Below the pieces are notes generated by a model. It saw only the letters and a list, made by a program, of their open reading frames with translations. It had not been told where the DNA came from and searched no databases. The position numbers were made by a program, and so were the translations under genes. From NCBI RefSeq assembly GCF_000155775.1, contig NZ_DS989810.1:233657-294545 (forward strand): a stretch of 60,889 nt of DNA, given 5' to 3'. This document shows, piece after piece, positions 9,786 through 20,827 of the stretch (its first letter is position 1; each line of letters opens with the position of its first letter). The stretch comes from Glaciecola sp. HTCC2999. Its GTDB lineage: Bacteria; Pseudomonadota; Gammaproteobacteria; Enterobacterales; Alteromonadaceae.

Positions 9786-11432
9786 ATGTTATCTCTCAAT
9801 AGACTAACTTTCGATAATCTTAAAGGCGACGCTTTAGGTGGTTTAACCGCTGCTATTGTCTCATTACCGCTTGCTTTAACCTTCGGTGTTGCTTCGGGTG
9901 CAGGGGCTGAAGCCGGCCTTTATGGTGCGATTATTATCGGTTTATTTGCGTCATTATTTGGTGGCACATCTACACTTATTTCTGAGCCTACCGGCCCTAT
10001 GACTGTTGTCATGACAGCCGTTGTTATGTCGTTAGTCGCCGCGAACCCAGAAAATGGTATGGCAATGGCATTTACTGTGGTGATGCTTGCTGGTTTATTT
10101 CAAATCATATTTGGCTTTTTAAAATTAGGTAAATATATCACTCTTATGCCCTACTCGGTTGTATCAGGGTTTATGTCAGGGATCGGTTTAATCTTGATCA
10201 TCTTGCAACTCGCCCCTGCATTAGGGCAAAGTGCACCCAGTGGTGGCGTAATAGGGACACTCGTTTCCTTACCGGATTTATTAAGTAATATCGTTACATT
10301 AGAGCTTTTACTATTTTGTCTGACGTTATGTATTTTATTTTTTACTCCTGCAAAAATAAAAAAGAATATCCCCCCCCAATTAATAGCACTGGTTGTTATC
10401 AGTCTCGTTTCAGTTATTACTATTGGTACTAACCCTATTCAACGTATCGGTGAAATTGATATTACCCTACCGAATATGATTATGCCTTCATTCACTCAAG
10501 ACCAAGTAAGAATTATGTTACTTGATGCAATTGTGCTTGGCATGTTGGGCTGTATAGATTCGATGTTAACCTCTGTGATCGCAGATAATTTGACCCGTAC
10601 CGAACACAAGTCAAATAAAGAACTTATTGGGCAAGGCTTAGGTAATATCATGTCAGGATTATTTGGCGGCTTACCTGGTGCGGGTGCGACTATGGGCACC
10701 GTTGTTAATATTCAATCAGGGGGACGAACAGCATTATCCGGTGTTATACGTGTATTAGTACTGGTTATTGCAGTATTTGGTGCTGCATCGTTGATTGAAA
10801 TGATCCCACTAGCAGTATTAGCAGGTATTGCAGTAAAAGTAGGTGTAGACATCCTCGATTGGAGCTTCATAAAGCGCGCTCACAGGGTCTCTCGTCATTC
10901 AACTGTCATTATGTATGCAGTTTTACTACTAACTGTATTTGTCGACCTTATAGTAGCTGTGGGTATAGGTGTATTTATTGCTAATGTCATTACGATAGAA
11001 AAGCTCTCTGCCAGCCAATCTAAAAATATTAAAGCGATGTCGGATGTAGATGATCGTAACCCACTAGAACCGGAACAACGTCGCTTATTAAATCAAGCTC
11101 AAGGTAAGGTGTTATTCTTCTACTTGTCTGGCGCAATGATTTTTGGTGTATCAAAAGCATTAGCACGTGAACGTAAAAATATCGAAAACCACGATGTAAT
11201 CATTATCGATTTAAGTGATGTTTCAATATTAGATGACACCATCACTTTATCCTTAGAAAACGTCATTGAAGAAGCGTTAGATAAAAATAAAACGGTTTAT
11301 GTGGTCGTTAATACTGCTAAAGCAAAAGAAAAATTACAGAATCTGGGTTTACATACACGCTTACGAGATGAAGATTTCACCCAATCACGCACAGCAGCAC
11401 TTGAAATGGCATTGGACCGCGTGTCTAAATAA
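9786..11432 (+). CDS. SulP family anion permease (sulfate or bicarbonate)
   Basis: Inner-membrane SulP/SLC26 transporter. Roughly the first 420 residues form the hydrophobic transport domain, starting FDNLKGDALGGLTAAIVSLP, with GGTSTLISEPTGPMTVVMTA typical of the binding-site region. A STAS domain follows from about residue 435 to 548, with IIIDLSDVSILDD as its signature loop. The BicA-type bicarbonate and the sulfate branches cannot be told apart by eye. It lies 102 bases after the amidohydrolase without a clear Shine-Dalgarno, and ends before a strong bidirectional terminator. Confidence 0.88.
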   Translation: MLSLNRLTFDNLKGDALGGLTAAIVSLPLALTFGVASGAGAEAGLYGAIIIGLFASLFGGTSTLISEPTGPMTVVMTAVVMSLVAANPENGMAMAFTVVMLAGLFQIIFGFLKLGKYITLMPYSVVSGFMSGIGLILIILQLAPALGQSAPSGGVIGTLVSLPDLLSNIVTLELLLFCLTLCILFFTPAKIKKNIPPQLIALVVISLVSVITIGTNPIQRIGEIDITLPNMIMPSFTQDQVRIMLLDAIVLGMLGCIDSMLTSVIADNLTRTEHKSNKELIGQGLGNIMSGLFGGLPGAGATMGTVVNIQSGGRTALSGVIRVLVLVIAVFGAASLIEMIPLAVLAGIAVKVGVDILDWSFIKRAHRVSRHSTVIMYAVLLLTVFVDLIVAVGIGVFIANVITIEKLSASQSKNIKAMSDVDDRNPLEPEQRRLLNQAQGKVLFFYLSGAMIFGVSKALARERKNIENHDVIIIDLSDVSILDDTITLSLENVIEEALDKNKTVYVVVNTAKAKEKLQNLGLHTRLRDEDFTQSRTAALEMALDRVSK

Positions 11433-11519
11433 TATATCCGTTGAATATATGTAAATGCTTGTATCACCAAAATCCTTTGTGATTGAGACTCATATAGATA
11501 GTTGTTCACTTAAAAGCAA

Positions 11520-11554
11520 AAAAGGTGTAAACATATAGTATGTTTACACCTTTT
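11520..11554. terminator. Bidirectional terminator between the SulP gene and greA
   Basis: A perfect 16-bp stem (11520-11535 with 11539-11554) with a 3-base loop has A and T ends, so it reads as an intrinsic terminator on both strands. It separates the plus-strand permease gene from greA on the minus strand. Confidence 0.9.
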
Positions 11555-11612
11555 CCGTATCAGTAAAGTTAGTCACTAGACATTATTTGCACAAAGCAAA
11601 TACCTTCACTAT

Positions 11613-12089
11613 TTAAATGTACTGTACTTCGATTACTTCAAATTCAACTACACCTTTAGGTGTTTGAATATTCGCTACATCATCAACCATTTTACCGATT
11701 AATCCACGGGCAATGGGAGAATTAACAGAAATCAGATTATTTTTAATATCCGCTTCATCATCGCCAACAATTTTATAGGTAATTTCATCATCAGTTTCAC
11801 AATTGATCAATGTGACTGTCGTACCAAAAATGATTTTCCCAGTATTTTCCATCTTAGTCACATCAATGATTTGAGCGTTAGATAATTTACCTTCAATGTC
11901 TTGGATACGCCCTTCACAAAAACTTTGCTGTTCACGCGCAGCATGATATTCAGCATTTTCTTTTAAATCACCGTGCTCACGTGCCTCAGCAATAGCAGTA
12001 ATGATTTCTGGACGTTTCACAGATTTTAACTCTTGTAACTCAGCACGTAACATTTCTGCTCCATGAGCAGTCATAGGATATTGAGTCAT
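11613..12089 (-). CDS. greA: Transcription elongation factor GreA
   Basis: Rescues backtracked RNA polymerase by stimulating transcript cleavage. The 159-residue product is the normal length and starts [19 protein letters not shown]. The coiled-coil tip acidic residues are in [20 protein letters not shown], and the FKBP-like C-terminal domain contains [11 protein letters not shown]. The start at 12089 has GAGAG upstream; the frame extends 21 codons further but without family support. It follows carB on the same strand, an order seen in many gammaproteobacteria, but the carB terminator in the gap suggests its own promoter. Confidence 0.96.
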   Translation of the reverse strand: MTQYPMTAHGAEMLRAELQELKSVKRPEIITAIAEAREHGDLKENAEYHAAREQQSFCEGRIQDIEGKLSNAQIIDVTKMENTGKIIFGTTVTLINCETDDEITYKIVGDDEADIKNNLISVNSPIARGLIGKMVDDVANIQTPKGVVEFEVIEVQYI

Positions 12090-12128
12090 CGCTCTCGCTC
12101 CATTAATATATTTATTTTGATATCCGAT

Positions 12129-12151
12129 AAAAAATGCGCCATTGAGGCGCA
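12129..12151 (-). terminator. Intrinsic terminator after carB
   Basis: On the minus strand a GC-rich 6-bp stem (12146-12151 with 12135-12140), loop of five, is followed by six T (12134-12129). It lies about 77 bases beyond the carB stop and 40 bases before greA. Confidence 0.8.
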
Positions 12152-12227
12152 CTTTTAAACGTTCTAAATTTTTGCATATGATAATCGTTTATATGCTTAA
12201 AGTCACCTGATGTTGATGACTTATCGA

Positions 12228-15200
12228 TTACTTAATACGTTGGTGAAGCTCTTGAACTGATGTTACACGAGCTCTATCATCCGCTTCTTTTGCTTGGATT
12301 GTGGCAAAAGCTGCATTTAAGGTCGTCGTGTAAGTCGCTTTATTCAATAATGCTTCTTTACGAATATAAACCGAATCTGTAATGGCTTGACGGCCTTCAG
12401 TCGTATTGACTATATATACATATTCGCCATTTTTAATCGCATCAACAATATTAGGACGACCTTCAGATACTTTGTTTACTACGTCAACATCCTGGATGCC
12501 AGCTTCTAGTAACGCTGAAGCAGTACCGCGAGTCGCTTCCAGTTTAAAGCCTTTTTCTTGCATCAATTTAGCAAGTTCAACCAAGCGAACTTTATCATTA
12601 TTACGAACAGATAATAATGCTTTACCTGAACTTGGTAATGGCTCAGATGCGCCTAAATTTGCTTTAGCGTAGGCTTCTTCAAATGTATCGCCAACACCCA
12701 TTACTTCACCAGTGGAGCGCATTTCCGGACCTAATAAAGGATCAACACCTTGGAATTTGGCGAAAGGCAGAACAACTTCTTTAACAGAGTAAAACGGTGG
12801 AATAATTTCATCCACAACACCTTGCTCCGCTAAAGATTGACCCGCCATTGCTCGTGCTGCAATTTTCGCACAAGCTCGACCGGTGGCTTTAGATACAAAT
12901 GGAATAGTTCGGGCTGCACGTGGATTAACTTCAATCAAATACACTTCGCCGTCTTTCACAGCAAATTGCGTATTCATCAAACCCACAACACCTAATTCTA
13001 AGGCCATGGCTTTGACTTGGGCACGCATCACATTTTGGATCTCTTCACTGAGTGAATGTGGTGGCAATGAACAGGCTGAATCACCAGAGTGAACCCCTGC
13101 TTGTTCGATGTGCTCCATGATCCCACCAATGACAACTTTTTCACCATCACAAATCGCATCAATATCGACTTCAATCGCATCATCCAAGAAACGATCTAGT
13201 AATACTGGTGAGTCATTAGAGACTTTTACCGCTTCGTTTAAGTAACGTTTCAAGTCTTTCAGGTCATAAACGATTTCCATCGCTCGACCACCTAATACAT
13301 AAGAAGGACGCACGACGAGCGGGAATCCGATTTTAACGGCTTCTTCTAATGCTTGTTCCATATTAGAAACAGTTGCATTAGCAGGCTGTTTTAAATCTAG
13401 TTTATGGACCATGTGCTGGAAACGTTCTCGATCTTCAGCCCGATCAATTGCATCTGGTGAAGTACCAATAATTGGGACACCGTTAGCTTCTAATGCTCGA
13501 GCTAACTTAAGTGGGGTTTGACCACCATATTGGACAATGACACCTTTAGGCTGTTCAACGCGAACGATTTCTAATACGTCTTCGAGTGTTACTGGCTCAA
13601 AATATAAGCGATCTGACGTATCATAATCTGTTGAGACAGTTTCAGGGTTACAATTTACCATGATTGTTTCGTAACCGTCATCACGCATAGCTAATGCAGC
13701 ATGCACACAACAGTAATCAAATTCAATACCTTGACCGATGCGGTTTGGCCCGCCTCCAAGCACCATGATTTTATCTTTATCTGATGGTTGCGCCTCACAT
13801 TCTTCATCATACGTCGAATACATATATGCAGTCGATGTAGAGAATTCCGCTGCACACGTATCTACACGTTTATAAACAGGTTTTATATTCATTTTTAGAC
13901 GAGTATCACGCACATCATCTTCTGAAACTTTCGTTAGATCAGCTAAACGAGCATCTGAGAATCCTTTACGTTTCAAATTACGCATTAAGGTTTCATCGAT
14001 CGCACCTAGACCAATACGTTCAATCAATTGTTCTAATTGTATAATTTCTTCTAACTGTACTAAGTACCAACGATCAATATTCGTCAGGTCAAATATTTCA
14101 TCAACACTCCAGCCCATTCTAAAGGCATCACCGATATACCATATGCGTTCAGCACCCGGCTCTCGTAATTGATAAATCAAAATATTTTTAGCTTCTGGAT
14201 CATCTAAATCTAGAATTGGGTCTAAACCATTCACACCGACTTCAAGGCCACGTAACGCTTTTTGGAGTGACTCTTGTTGGTTACGGCCGATTGCCATGAC
14301 TTCACCAACAGACTTCATTTGAGTCGTTAAGCGGTCGTTAGCACCAGCAAATTTTTCAAAATTGAAACGAGGTATTTTAGTCACAACGTAATCAATGGCA
14401 GGTTCAAAAGATGCAGGAGTCAGACCACCAGTGATGTCATTTGCAAGCTCATCCAAGGTATAACCAATTGCTAATTTCGCGGCCACTTTAGCTATCGGGA
14501 AACCCGTTGCTTTTGAAGCTAACGCAGAAGAACGCGATACGCGTGGGTTCATTTCAATGATGACCATACGACCTGTATTTGGACAAATACCAAACTGGAC
14601 GTTAGAACCACCCGTTTCAACACCGATTTCACGTAATACTGCCATTGCTGCATTACGCATTATCTGGAATTCTTTATCTGTTAAGGTTTGTGCAGGAGCA
14701 ACCGTAATCGAGTCACCGGTATGCACCCCCATTGGATCGAAATTTTCAATCGTACAAACAATAATGCAGTTATCTGCTTTATCACGTACCACTTCCATTT
14801 CGTATTCTTTCCAACCAATCAAGGACTCATCAATCAAGAGTTCTGAAGTGGGAGATAAATCTAAACCACGAGTACAAATTTCATTAAACTCATCAATATT
14901 ATAAGCAATACCACCGCCAGATCCTCCCATCGTGAATGATGGGCGTATAATGCATGGAAAACCGATTCGTTTAGACACTTCATGAGCTTCTTCAAGTGAA
15001 TGGGCTATTTCCGCTCGAGGACACTCAAGTCCAATTGATTTCATTGCCTTATCAAAACGTTCACGATCTTCCGCTTTATCAATTGCATCAGCTGTCGCGC
15101 CAATTAATTCGCAATTATATTTCTCTAAGACACCAAATTTATTTAAATCAAGTGCACAGTTAAGCGCTGTCTGACCACCCATCGTCGGTAGAATGACGTC

Positions 15201-15449
15201 TGGACGTTCTTTTTCTATAATTTTTTCAACGACTTCCCAGTGAATCGGCTCAATGTAAGTTGCATCGGCCATTTCTGGATCAGTCATAATCGTCGCTGGA
15301 TTCGAGTTAACTAAAATTACTCGATAGCCTTCTTCACGAAGGGCTTTACAGGCTTGGGCTCCTGAATAGTCAAACTCACACGCTTGACCTATTACAATAG
15401 GGCCTGCCCCGATAATGAGAATACTTTTTATGTCAGTACGCTTTGGCAT
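12228..15449 (-). CDS. carB: Carbamoyl-phosphate synthase large subunit
   Basis: Synthesises carbamoyl phosphate from bicarbonate, ammonia (from CarA) and two ATP, feeding both arginine and pyrimidine synthesis. At 1073 residues it has the full length: two homologous ATP-grasp halves (starting with the [19 protein letters not shown] and [17 protein letters not shown] motifs), an oligomerisation region between them, and a C-terminal MGS-like regulatory domain where UMP and ornithine act in E. coli. It starts 8 bases after the carA stop. The product is essentially complete with no visible break. Confidence 0.98.
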   Translation of the reverse strand: MPKRTDIKSILIIGAGPIVIGQACEFDYSGAQACKALREEGYRVILVNSNPATIMTDPEMADATYIEPIHWEVVEKIIEKERPDVILPTMGGQTALNCALDLNKFGVLEKYNCELIGATADAIDKAEDRERFDKAMKSIGLECPRAEIAHSLEEAHEVSKRIGFPCIIRPSFTMGGSGGGIAYNIDEFNEICTRGLDLSPTSELLIDESLIGWKEYEMEVVRDKADNCIIVCTIENFDPMGVHTGDSITVAPAQTLTDKEFQIMRNAAMAVLREIGVETGGSNVQFGICPNTGRMVIIEMNPRVSRSSALASKATGFPIAKVAAKLAIGYTLDELANDITGGLTPASFEPAIDYVVTKIPRFNFEKFAGANDRLTTQMKSVGEVMAIGRNQQESLQKALRGLEVGVNGLDPILDLDDPEAKNILIYQLREPGAERIWYIGDAFRMGWSVDEIFDLTNIDRWYLVQLEEIIQLEQLIERIGLGAIDETLMRNLKRKGFSDARLADLTKVSEDDVRDTRLKMNIKPVYKRVDTCAAEFSTSTAYMYSTYDEECEAQPSDKDKIMVLGGGPNRIGQGIEFDYCCVHAALAMRDDGYETIMVNCNPETVSTDYDTSDRLYFEPVTLEDVLEIVRVEQPKGVIVQYGGQTPLKLARALEANGVPIIGTSPDAIDRAEDRERFQHMVHKLDLKQPANATVSNMEQALEEAVKIGFPLVVRPSYVLGGRAMEIVYDLKDLKRYLNEAVKVSNDSPVLLDRFLDDAIEVDIDAICDGEKVVIGGIMEHIEQAGVHSGDSACSLPPHSLSEEIQNVMRAQVKAMALELGVVGLMNTQFAVKDGEVYLIEVNPRAARTIPFVSKATGRACAKIAARAMAGQSLAEQGVVDEIIPPFYSVKEVVLPFAKFQGVDPLLGPEMRSTGEVMGVGDTFEEAYAKANLGASEPLPSSGKALLSVRNNDKVRLVELAKLMQEKGFKLEATRGTASALLEAGIQDVDVVNKVSEGRPNIVDAIKNGEYVYIVNTTEGRQAITDSVYIRKEALLNKATYTTTLNAAFATIQAKEADDRARVTSVQELHQRIK

Positions 15450-15457
15450 TGTTCTTC

Positions 15458-16591
15458 CTATTGCTTATGTTGCTTGATTAACTCGATAAAGTGGTCAAAT
15501 AACCCGGCTGCATCTTGAGGACCTGGACTCGCCTCTGGATGGCCTTGGAAACTAAACGCTGGCTTATCGGTTAAATGAATACCTTGAAGTGACTGGTCAA
15601 ATAGCGACACATGAGTCACTTCAATATTTTCTGGTAAGCTATCTTGATTTACCGCAAAACCATGATTTTGTGAAGTAATCATAACCACGTTATTTTTCAA
15701 ATCTTTTACTGGATGGTTCGCACCGTGATGACCAAACTTCATTTTTTCAGTTTGCGCGCCACTGGCTAATGCTAGTAATTGGTGACCAAGGCAAATACCA
15801 AACATAGGGATAGATTGTTTAAGCAATGTTTGAATCGCTGAAATCGCATATGTACAAGGTTCAGGATCACCAGGACCATTTGATAAAAATACGCCATCAG
15901 GACTTAATGCTAAAACATCTTCAGCTGTTGTTTGCGCTGGCACAACTGTTAAACGACAACCACGCTCTACCAACATACGTAAGATATTGTGTTTAGCGCC
16001 GAAATCATAGGCAACGACATGAAATGGTAAGTTTTGTTGATCATTATGATATCCATCACCTAACACCCATGTGCTGTCATTCCACTCATGCACTTCTTTA
16101 CAAGTCACTTCTTTCGCTAAGTCGAGACCTTTCAATCCACCGAAAGCTTTTGCTTGTTCTAACGCTTGCGCTTCAGTTAGGGCTTCTCCAGCAACGATAC
16201 AACCGTTCTGAGCACCCTTTTCACGTAATACTCGCGTTAATCGTCGGGTATCAATATCAGCAATACCTAAAATATTATTCGCTTTTAAATAATCAGAAAG
16301 TGAAGATTCGTTTCTAAAATTACTCGCAATTAGCGGTAAATCACGAATGACTAGGCCTTTGGCGAAGATTTGATTGGCTTCAACATCTTCAGCATTAGTG
16401 CCGGTGTTGCCAATATGAGGATAAGTAAGGGTAATAATTTGTTCAGCGTAAGATGGATCGGTCAGAATTTCTTGATAACCTGTCATCGAAGTATTAAAAA
16501 CTACTTCACCAACAGCGAAACCTTCAGCACCAAATGCGGTACCTTTAAATACAGAACCATCTTCTAACACCAATAGGGCAGAATGAGCCAA
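15458..16591 (-). CDS. carA: Carbamoyl-phosphate synthase small subunit (glutaminase)
   Basis: Class I glutamine amidotransferase subunit that delivers ammonia to CarB. The catalytic residues are C267 (GICLGHQ), H351 and E353 ([10 protein letters not shown]) in a 377-residue product. The start codon is TTG at 16591, with GGAGG 5 bases upstream; the E. coli carA also starts with TTG, so this choice is well supported. The gene is preceded by a leader with a 29-codon ORF and a terminator hairpin, which suggests attenuation control. Confidence 0.97.
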   Translation of the reverse strand: MAHSALLVLEDGSVFKGTAFGAEGFAVGEVVFNTSMTGYQEILTDPSYAEQIITLTYPHIGNTGTNAEDVEANQIFAKGLVIRDLPLIASNFRNESSLSDYLKANNILGIADIDTRRLTRVLREKGAQNGCIVAGEALTEAQALEQAKAFGGLKGLDLAKEVTCKEVHEWNDSTWVLGDGYHNDQQNLPFHVVAYDFGAKHNILRMLVERGCRLTVVPAQTTAEDVLALSPDGVFLSNGPGDPEPCTYAISAIQTLLKQSIPMFGICLGHQLLALASGAQTEKMKFGHHGANHPVKDLKNNVVMITSQNHGFAVNQDSLPENIEVTHVSLFDQSLQGIHLTDKPAFSFQGHPEASPGPQDAAGLFDHFIELIKQHKQ

Positions 16592-16624
16592 GTCAACCTC
16601 CAGGTAGGAAAACTAGATGTAATA

Positions 16625-16714
16625 TTAAATTACATATACAAAAAACGGGATGCCTATACACTGCGTGTACATCCCGTCTACAGTTCTTTGCACTGAAAGC
16701 TTTTTCCTGTCCAT
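16625..16714 (-). CDS. Putative carAB leader peptide, 29 aa
   Basis: A short frame (MDRKKLSVQRTVDGM to GIPFFVYVI) starts about 29 bases after the predicted carA promoter start site and runs through the whole terminator hairpin, stopping 33 bases before the carA TTG. A stop codon lies 3 codons upstream in frame, so ATG 16714 is the only normal start. The Shine-Dalgarno is weak. The layout, with the CCG-TTT-TTT codons made from the terminator T run, is the same as the E. coli pyrBI leader peptide PyrL, where translation close behind polymerase prevents termination when UTP is low. Function is inferred. Confidence 0.6.
   Translation of the reverse strand: MDRKKLSVQRTVDGMYTQCIGIPFFVYVI
16640..16677 (-). 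terminator. Attenuator hairpin in the carA leader
   Basis: On the minus strand an 8-bp stem ACGGGATG/CATCCCGT (16677-16670 with 16652-16645) encloses a second 5-bp stem TACAC/GTGTA with a 3-base loop and a 4-base bulge. Six T follow (the first is in the stem). It ends about 50 bases before carA. It could be the late terminator of dapB, but its place inside the leader ORF favours attenuation. Confidence 0.8.
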
Positions 16715-16749
16715 GAATAAGCATTACTTACATCAGGCAAATTAAAAGA

Positions 16750-16778
16750 ATTATATAGGTAATATGAATATTCGTCCA
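16750..16778 (-). promoter_or_regulatory. Predicted sigma-70 promoter of carAB
   Basis: On the minus strand TGGACG (16778-16773) and a perfect TATAAT (16755-16750) are separated by 17 bases. The predicted start near 16743 gives a leader of about 150 bases that contains the leader ORF and hairpin. Confidence 0.6.
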
Positions 16779-16946
16779 CCAGATTAGTGAAAATTATGGA
16801 AAATAGCCTTTATTCACAAATTTACTAACAAAACCTATAAAAACAGCACTTTATACTAACAAAAGTAATCAATATAGATTACTTTATGTGTTCATTTTAC
16901 TGCTATTAATAATCCAGTGATACCAACAGATATCATTATTGTGCTT

Positions 16947-17759
<813 letters not shown>

Positions 17760-17913
17760 TTACCTACTAAACATAAATTTACAATTTAATTGAACTTGTG
17801 CTGCTCAAACATTTTTGATTTATGTCATAGTAGCATTATCAGTACGTTAGGTCAGTTCAAAAACGCAAAAACCACGTTTATAGTAATTGAACAAATAAAA
17901 GATAGGATATTTT

Positions 17914-18450
17914 ATGAGTACCGTTTTCACCAACTCTATTTTAAATGTTGATCATTCTAAGATTGAATCTCCCACCAAAACACACTTGGCTGATTGTTAT
18001 GCAATGGTCACTACTGCAGTGAGTATTACTTTTTGGGCGGTATTATTGATGTTAGCGCTATGTGCATTGATGCAACCATTTTGGCCTGTGCCACAAAGTG
18101 GTCGAGACATCACCATTAATATTATTATGGGAGCCAGTATCATAATAGGATTGCTAATTCTATTTAAATACTTTGAAGAAAAAGCAAAAGGCTATTGTGT
18201 CAGAGAGCAAGATATCACCTTATTCAAAGGGCTTATTTTTAAAAACATTATCACTCAGCCTATTTGCCGTATTCAACATATTGAAGTAAAACGTGGACCT
18301 ATAGATAGAAAAGTAGGATTGGCTAAGCTTCACGTTTATAGCGCAGGTGACATATCACAAACCTTTGAAATTCCAGGTTTAGCATTAGAAACAGCCAACA
18401 GTATTCGTAATCAGATCCTTGCCCATAAGGAAATGCAGCACCATGGATAA
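17914..18450 (+). CDS. Membrane protein with bacterial PH domain (YdbS-like)
   Basis: A 178-residue protein with two adjacent hydrophobic helices (about 43-62 and 71-87) followed by a bPH2 domain (about 92-175, beginning YCVREQDITLFKGLIFKN). Such YdbS-type proteins occur as pairs with a larger YdbT-type protein, as in Bacillus; their molecular role is not settled. AAAAGATAGGAT precedes the ATG. The gene overlaps the next by 8 bases, so the two are likely translated together and may form a membrane complex. Confidence 0.8.
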   Translation: MSTVFTNSILNVDHSKIESPTKTHLADCYAMVTTAVSITFWAVLLMLALCALMQPFWPVPQSGRDITINIIMGASIIIGLLILFKYFEEKAKGYCVREQDITLFKGLIFKNIITQPICRIQHIEVKRGPIDRKVGLAKLHVYSAGDISQTFEIPGLALETANSIRNQILAHKEMQHHG

Positions 18451-20023
18451 CTCATCCGTTCCTCAACAAACAATAGACACCATCACTGAAAATAACAACA
18501 GGTGGCATCGCGTCTCACCACTGGCTATTCTTTATTATATTGAAAAACTATTCGTTATTTTATTAAACAATATCTTTTACATGTTACCTGCCTTGTTTGT
18601 TTTGTGGGATAAAATCCAAGCAAACCCTTGGATAGCAGCTTCTATTATTGGTGTGTTACTCAGTATAATCACGTTTTTCTCAATCTGGTCGTTTGTGGTA
18701 TTTCGTTATCGACTCTCAGAAGGCACAGTGGAAGTTAAAAGTGGTATTTTTTCTAAGAAACACGTCAACCTCCCGTTTAATCGGATCCAGAATGTCAAAA
18801 TCGAACAACCGTTTTATTATCGAATTTTTAACTTTTCTAGTATGGCATTTGATTCTGGTGGCTCACTTAACCAAGAAGCTCGCCTAATAGCGTTGCCTTT
18901 GAGTTTCGCGAAAACCTTACAAATAGAAATAAATGAATATAAATCAAACAGCACGAATACGGTTTCATCATTTGATGTTAACAATGAATACCAATTAGAC
19001 TCAGACAATTCCACAGCAGCATCAGATGAAGTGGTTGAAAACACCCGTAGTATTGGTGATTTAATCCTACATGGGATCACATCCAATCGTCTTTATATAT
19101 TGTTAGCTGCTCTTGCCCCATTTGTGGACGATATTTTTTCATTTGCAGGAGAAAAATTAGAGGGAATGGGTATCGATATTCAAGCTCACTTGGATAATGA
19201 CCCCGCTTGGCAAATTGGTGTATGGGCGATTTCTTTATTATTATTAGTCATTGGCTTAATGACCCTATTATCGATAATCGGTGCCATCATTATGTTTTAC
19301 GGCTACACATTATCCCGTACCCATGATAAGTACATCCGTAGAAGTGGGTTGATTACAAAGCATGAGGTCAGTGTCCCATTATCTCGCATCCAAATTGCAT
19401 TAATGAAACAAGACCTGTTAGATATTGTATTTGGTCGTATTAACCTGAGACTAGACCAACTTAATGCGCAAATTTCGAGTGTGAATGCTGGTGGCAATGA
19501 TACTTCAAAGTTATTAGTTCCTTCGGTTTTTGCCTATGAATGTCGAGATATTATTGAGCATGTATTTCCTAGTCATAATTTACATAACACGGATTTCATG
19601 GCGATATCAAAGCGCTTTATTATTCGTTATGTAAGCTTTATTGTGATCCCAATCACTGGTGTACTGAGCTATTCAAGTTATTATAATGAGGGTTTATCAC
19701 CCATGGTGCCTATTGCCGTATTCTTTGTGTTAGCAGTATTAGTATATGGCCGCTGGCTGCGCTGGGGTTATCAAATTAATGAGACGTACTTGTATATTCA
19801 AAAAGGGTTATTAGGACGTGATAAGTATTGTTTACCTATTACTAAAATTCAAAAAATCACCTTTTCCCAAAGTTATTTCATGGAACAAAATAAATTAGCT
19901 TCGCTTAAAATTTACTTAGCATCGGGCAGTTATCATATTCCTATGATTGATCAAGATCATGCTAAGACAATCTATGACTATGTATTATATAAAGTAGAGT
20001 CTGAAGCAAAAGCATGGATGTAA
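18443..20023 (+). CDS. Membrane protein with three bacterial PH domains (YdbT-like)
   Basis: A 526-residue protein (start ATG 18443, inside the end of the previous gene; AAGGAAATG upstream). Three helix-pair plus bPH2 units can be seen: domains start near FRYRLSEGTVEVKSGIFSK, YGYTLSRTHDKYIRRSGLI and WGYQINETYLYIQKGLLG. Each carries the recurrent LPFNRIQNV, VPLSRIQIAL or LPITKIQKITF strand. This is the typical YdbT layout. Function is unknown; resistance to membrane-active peptides has been linked to the Bacillus pair. A cytochrome b561 gene follows 18 bases later. Confidence 0.8.
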   Translation: MDNSSVPQQTIDTITENNNRWHRVSPLAILYYIEKLFVILLNNIFYMLPALFVLWDKIQANPWIAASIIGVLLSIITFFSIWSFVVFRYRLSEGTVEVKSGIFSKKHVNLPFNRIQNVKIEQPFYYRIFNFSSMAFDSGGSLNQEARLIALPLSFAKTLQIEINEYKSNSTNTVSSFDVNNEYQLDSDNSTAASDEVVENTRSIGDLILHGITSNRLYILLAALAPFVDDIFSFAGEKLEGMGIDIQAHLDNDPAWQIGVWAISLLLLVIGLMTLLSIIGAIIMFYGYTLSRTHDKYIRRSGLITKHEVSVPLSRIQIALMKQDLLDIVFGRINLRLDQLNAQISSVNAGGNDTSKLLVPSVFAYECRDIIEHVFPSHNLHNTDFMAISKRFIIRYVSFIVIPITGVLSYSSYYNEGLSPMVPIAVFFVLAVLVYGRWLRWGYQINETYLYIQKGLLGRDKYCLPITKIQKITFSQSYFMEQNKLASLKIYLASGSYHIPMIDQDHAKTIYDYVLYKVESEAKAWM

Positions 20024-20041
20024 TTTAAGAGGATAAACAAT

Positions 20042-20719
20042 ATGCAAACATGGGATCCTTACACTCGAATTTGGCACTGGTTATTGATGCTTGGTATTAT
20101 ATTCCAATACATCTCAGGTGAAATATTAGACGACCAGATACAAAACCATGCTATTGTGGGCTATGGATTGCTTGGAATGATGACATTTAGAGTGTTGTGG
20201 GGAGTAATTGGGCCAGAAACGATTCGGTTTGCAACCTTTATCCCTACCCCAACCCACCTTTTGACATACATAACCGGTAAACAATCTACACCTTATGCCA
20301 CGCATAACCCATTAGGGGCTCTAGCAGTGCTTGGTTTTATCGTGATTATATTTATCCAATCATTATCAGGTTTGTTTATGACGGATGATATATTTTTCAC
20401 CGGTCCATTGCATTCATGGCTTACTGGAGACATAACCGATATCATTACACGCATGCATGATTGGGCATTTAACTTATTATTACTGTTTGTTGTTATTCAT
20501 ATCGCAGCGGTTTTATACCACCGCTTTACTACTGAACCTTACATCATAAAAGCAATGCTGACTGGTCACAAACCCATTGCCCATAATTATCAAACCTTAA
20601 CAACATTGCAGCTACACCTTCGTGCCTGGTTATGTATATTGATAAGTACCATTAAAATAGTGGTATTAATCAACTATGTACCCGAATGGCTAGGTATTGA
20701 AGACGAACTTTGGTACTGA
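20042..20719 (+). CDS. Cytochrome b561 family, bacterial b-type
   Basis: A four-helix membrane cytochrome b of the Ni,Fe-hydrogenase/cytochrome b561 type, 225 residues. Candidate haem ligands are H12 (RIWHWLL), H36 (NHAIVGY), H139 (RMHDWAF) and H153 (VVIHIAAVLYH). AGAGGA lies 9 bases before ATG. It is third in a row with the two PH-domain genes, and converges on a gene for a class II cytochrome c, a common partner of such b cytochromes. An electron route from quinol to the periplasmic cytochrome c is plausible but inferred. Confidence 0.88.
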   Translation: MQTWDPYTRIWHWLLMLGIIFQYISGEILDDQIQNHAIVGYGLLGMMTFRVLWGVIGPETIRFATFIPTPTHLLTYITGKQSTPYATHNPLGALAVLGFIVIIFIQSLSGLFMTDDIFFTGPLHSWLTGDITDIITRMHDWAFNLLLLFVVIHIAAVLYHRFTTEPYIIKAMLTGHKPIAHNYQTLTTLQLHLRAWLCILISTIKIVVLINYVPEWLGIEDELWY

Positions 20720-20741
20720 TATTCACCTGATATCCTAATAT

Positions 20742-20804
20742 AAAAAAACGCTGTTGATAAAGTGTCTAAATTGTTAAGACATTTCATCAACAGCGCTGAT
20801 TTTT
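20742..20804. terminator. Bidirectional terminator between cytochrome genes
   Basis: A 19-bp imperfect stem (20749-20767 with 20777-20795, one mismatch and one G-U) is flanked by an A run on the left (T7 for the minus strand) and ATTTTT on the right. It serves the convergent cytochrome b561 and cytochrome c genes. Confidence 0.85.
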
Positions 20805-20827
20805 AGAGTACCATCTCGATCGAAAGT

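Noticed and set aside
16640..16677. Hairpin read as the dapB terminator
   Set aside because: It is about 270 bases after dapB, beyond a good promoter and inside a leader ORF of carA; attenuation fits better, though a double role is possible.
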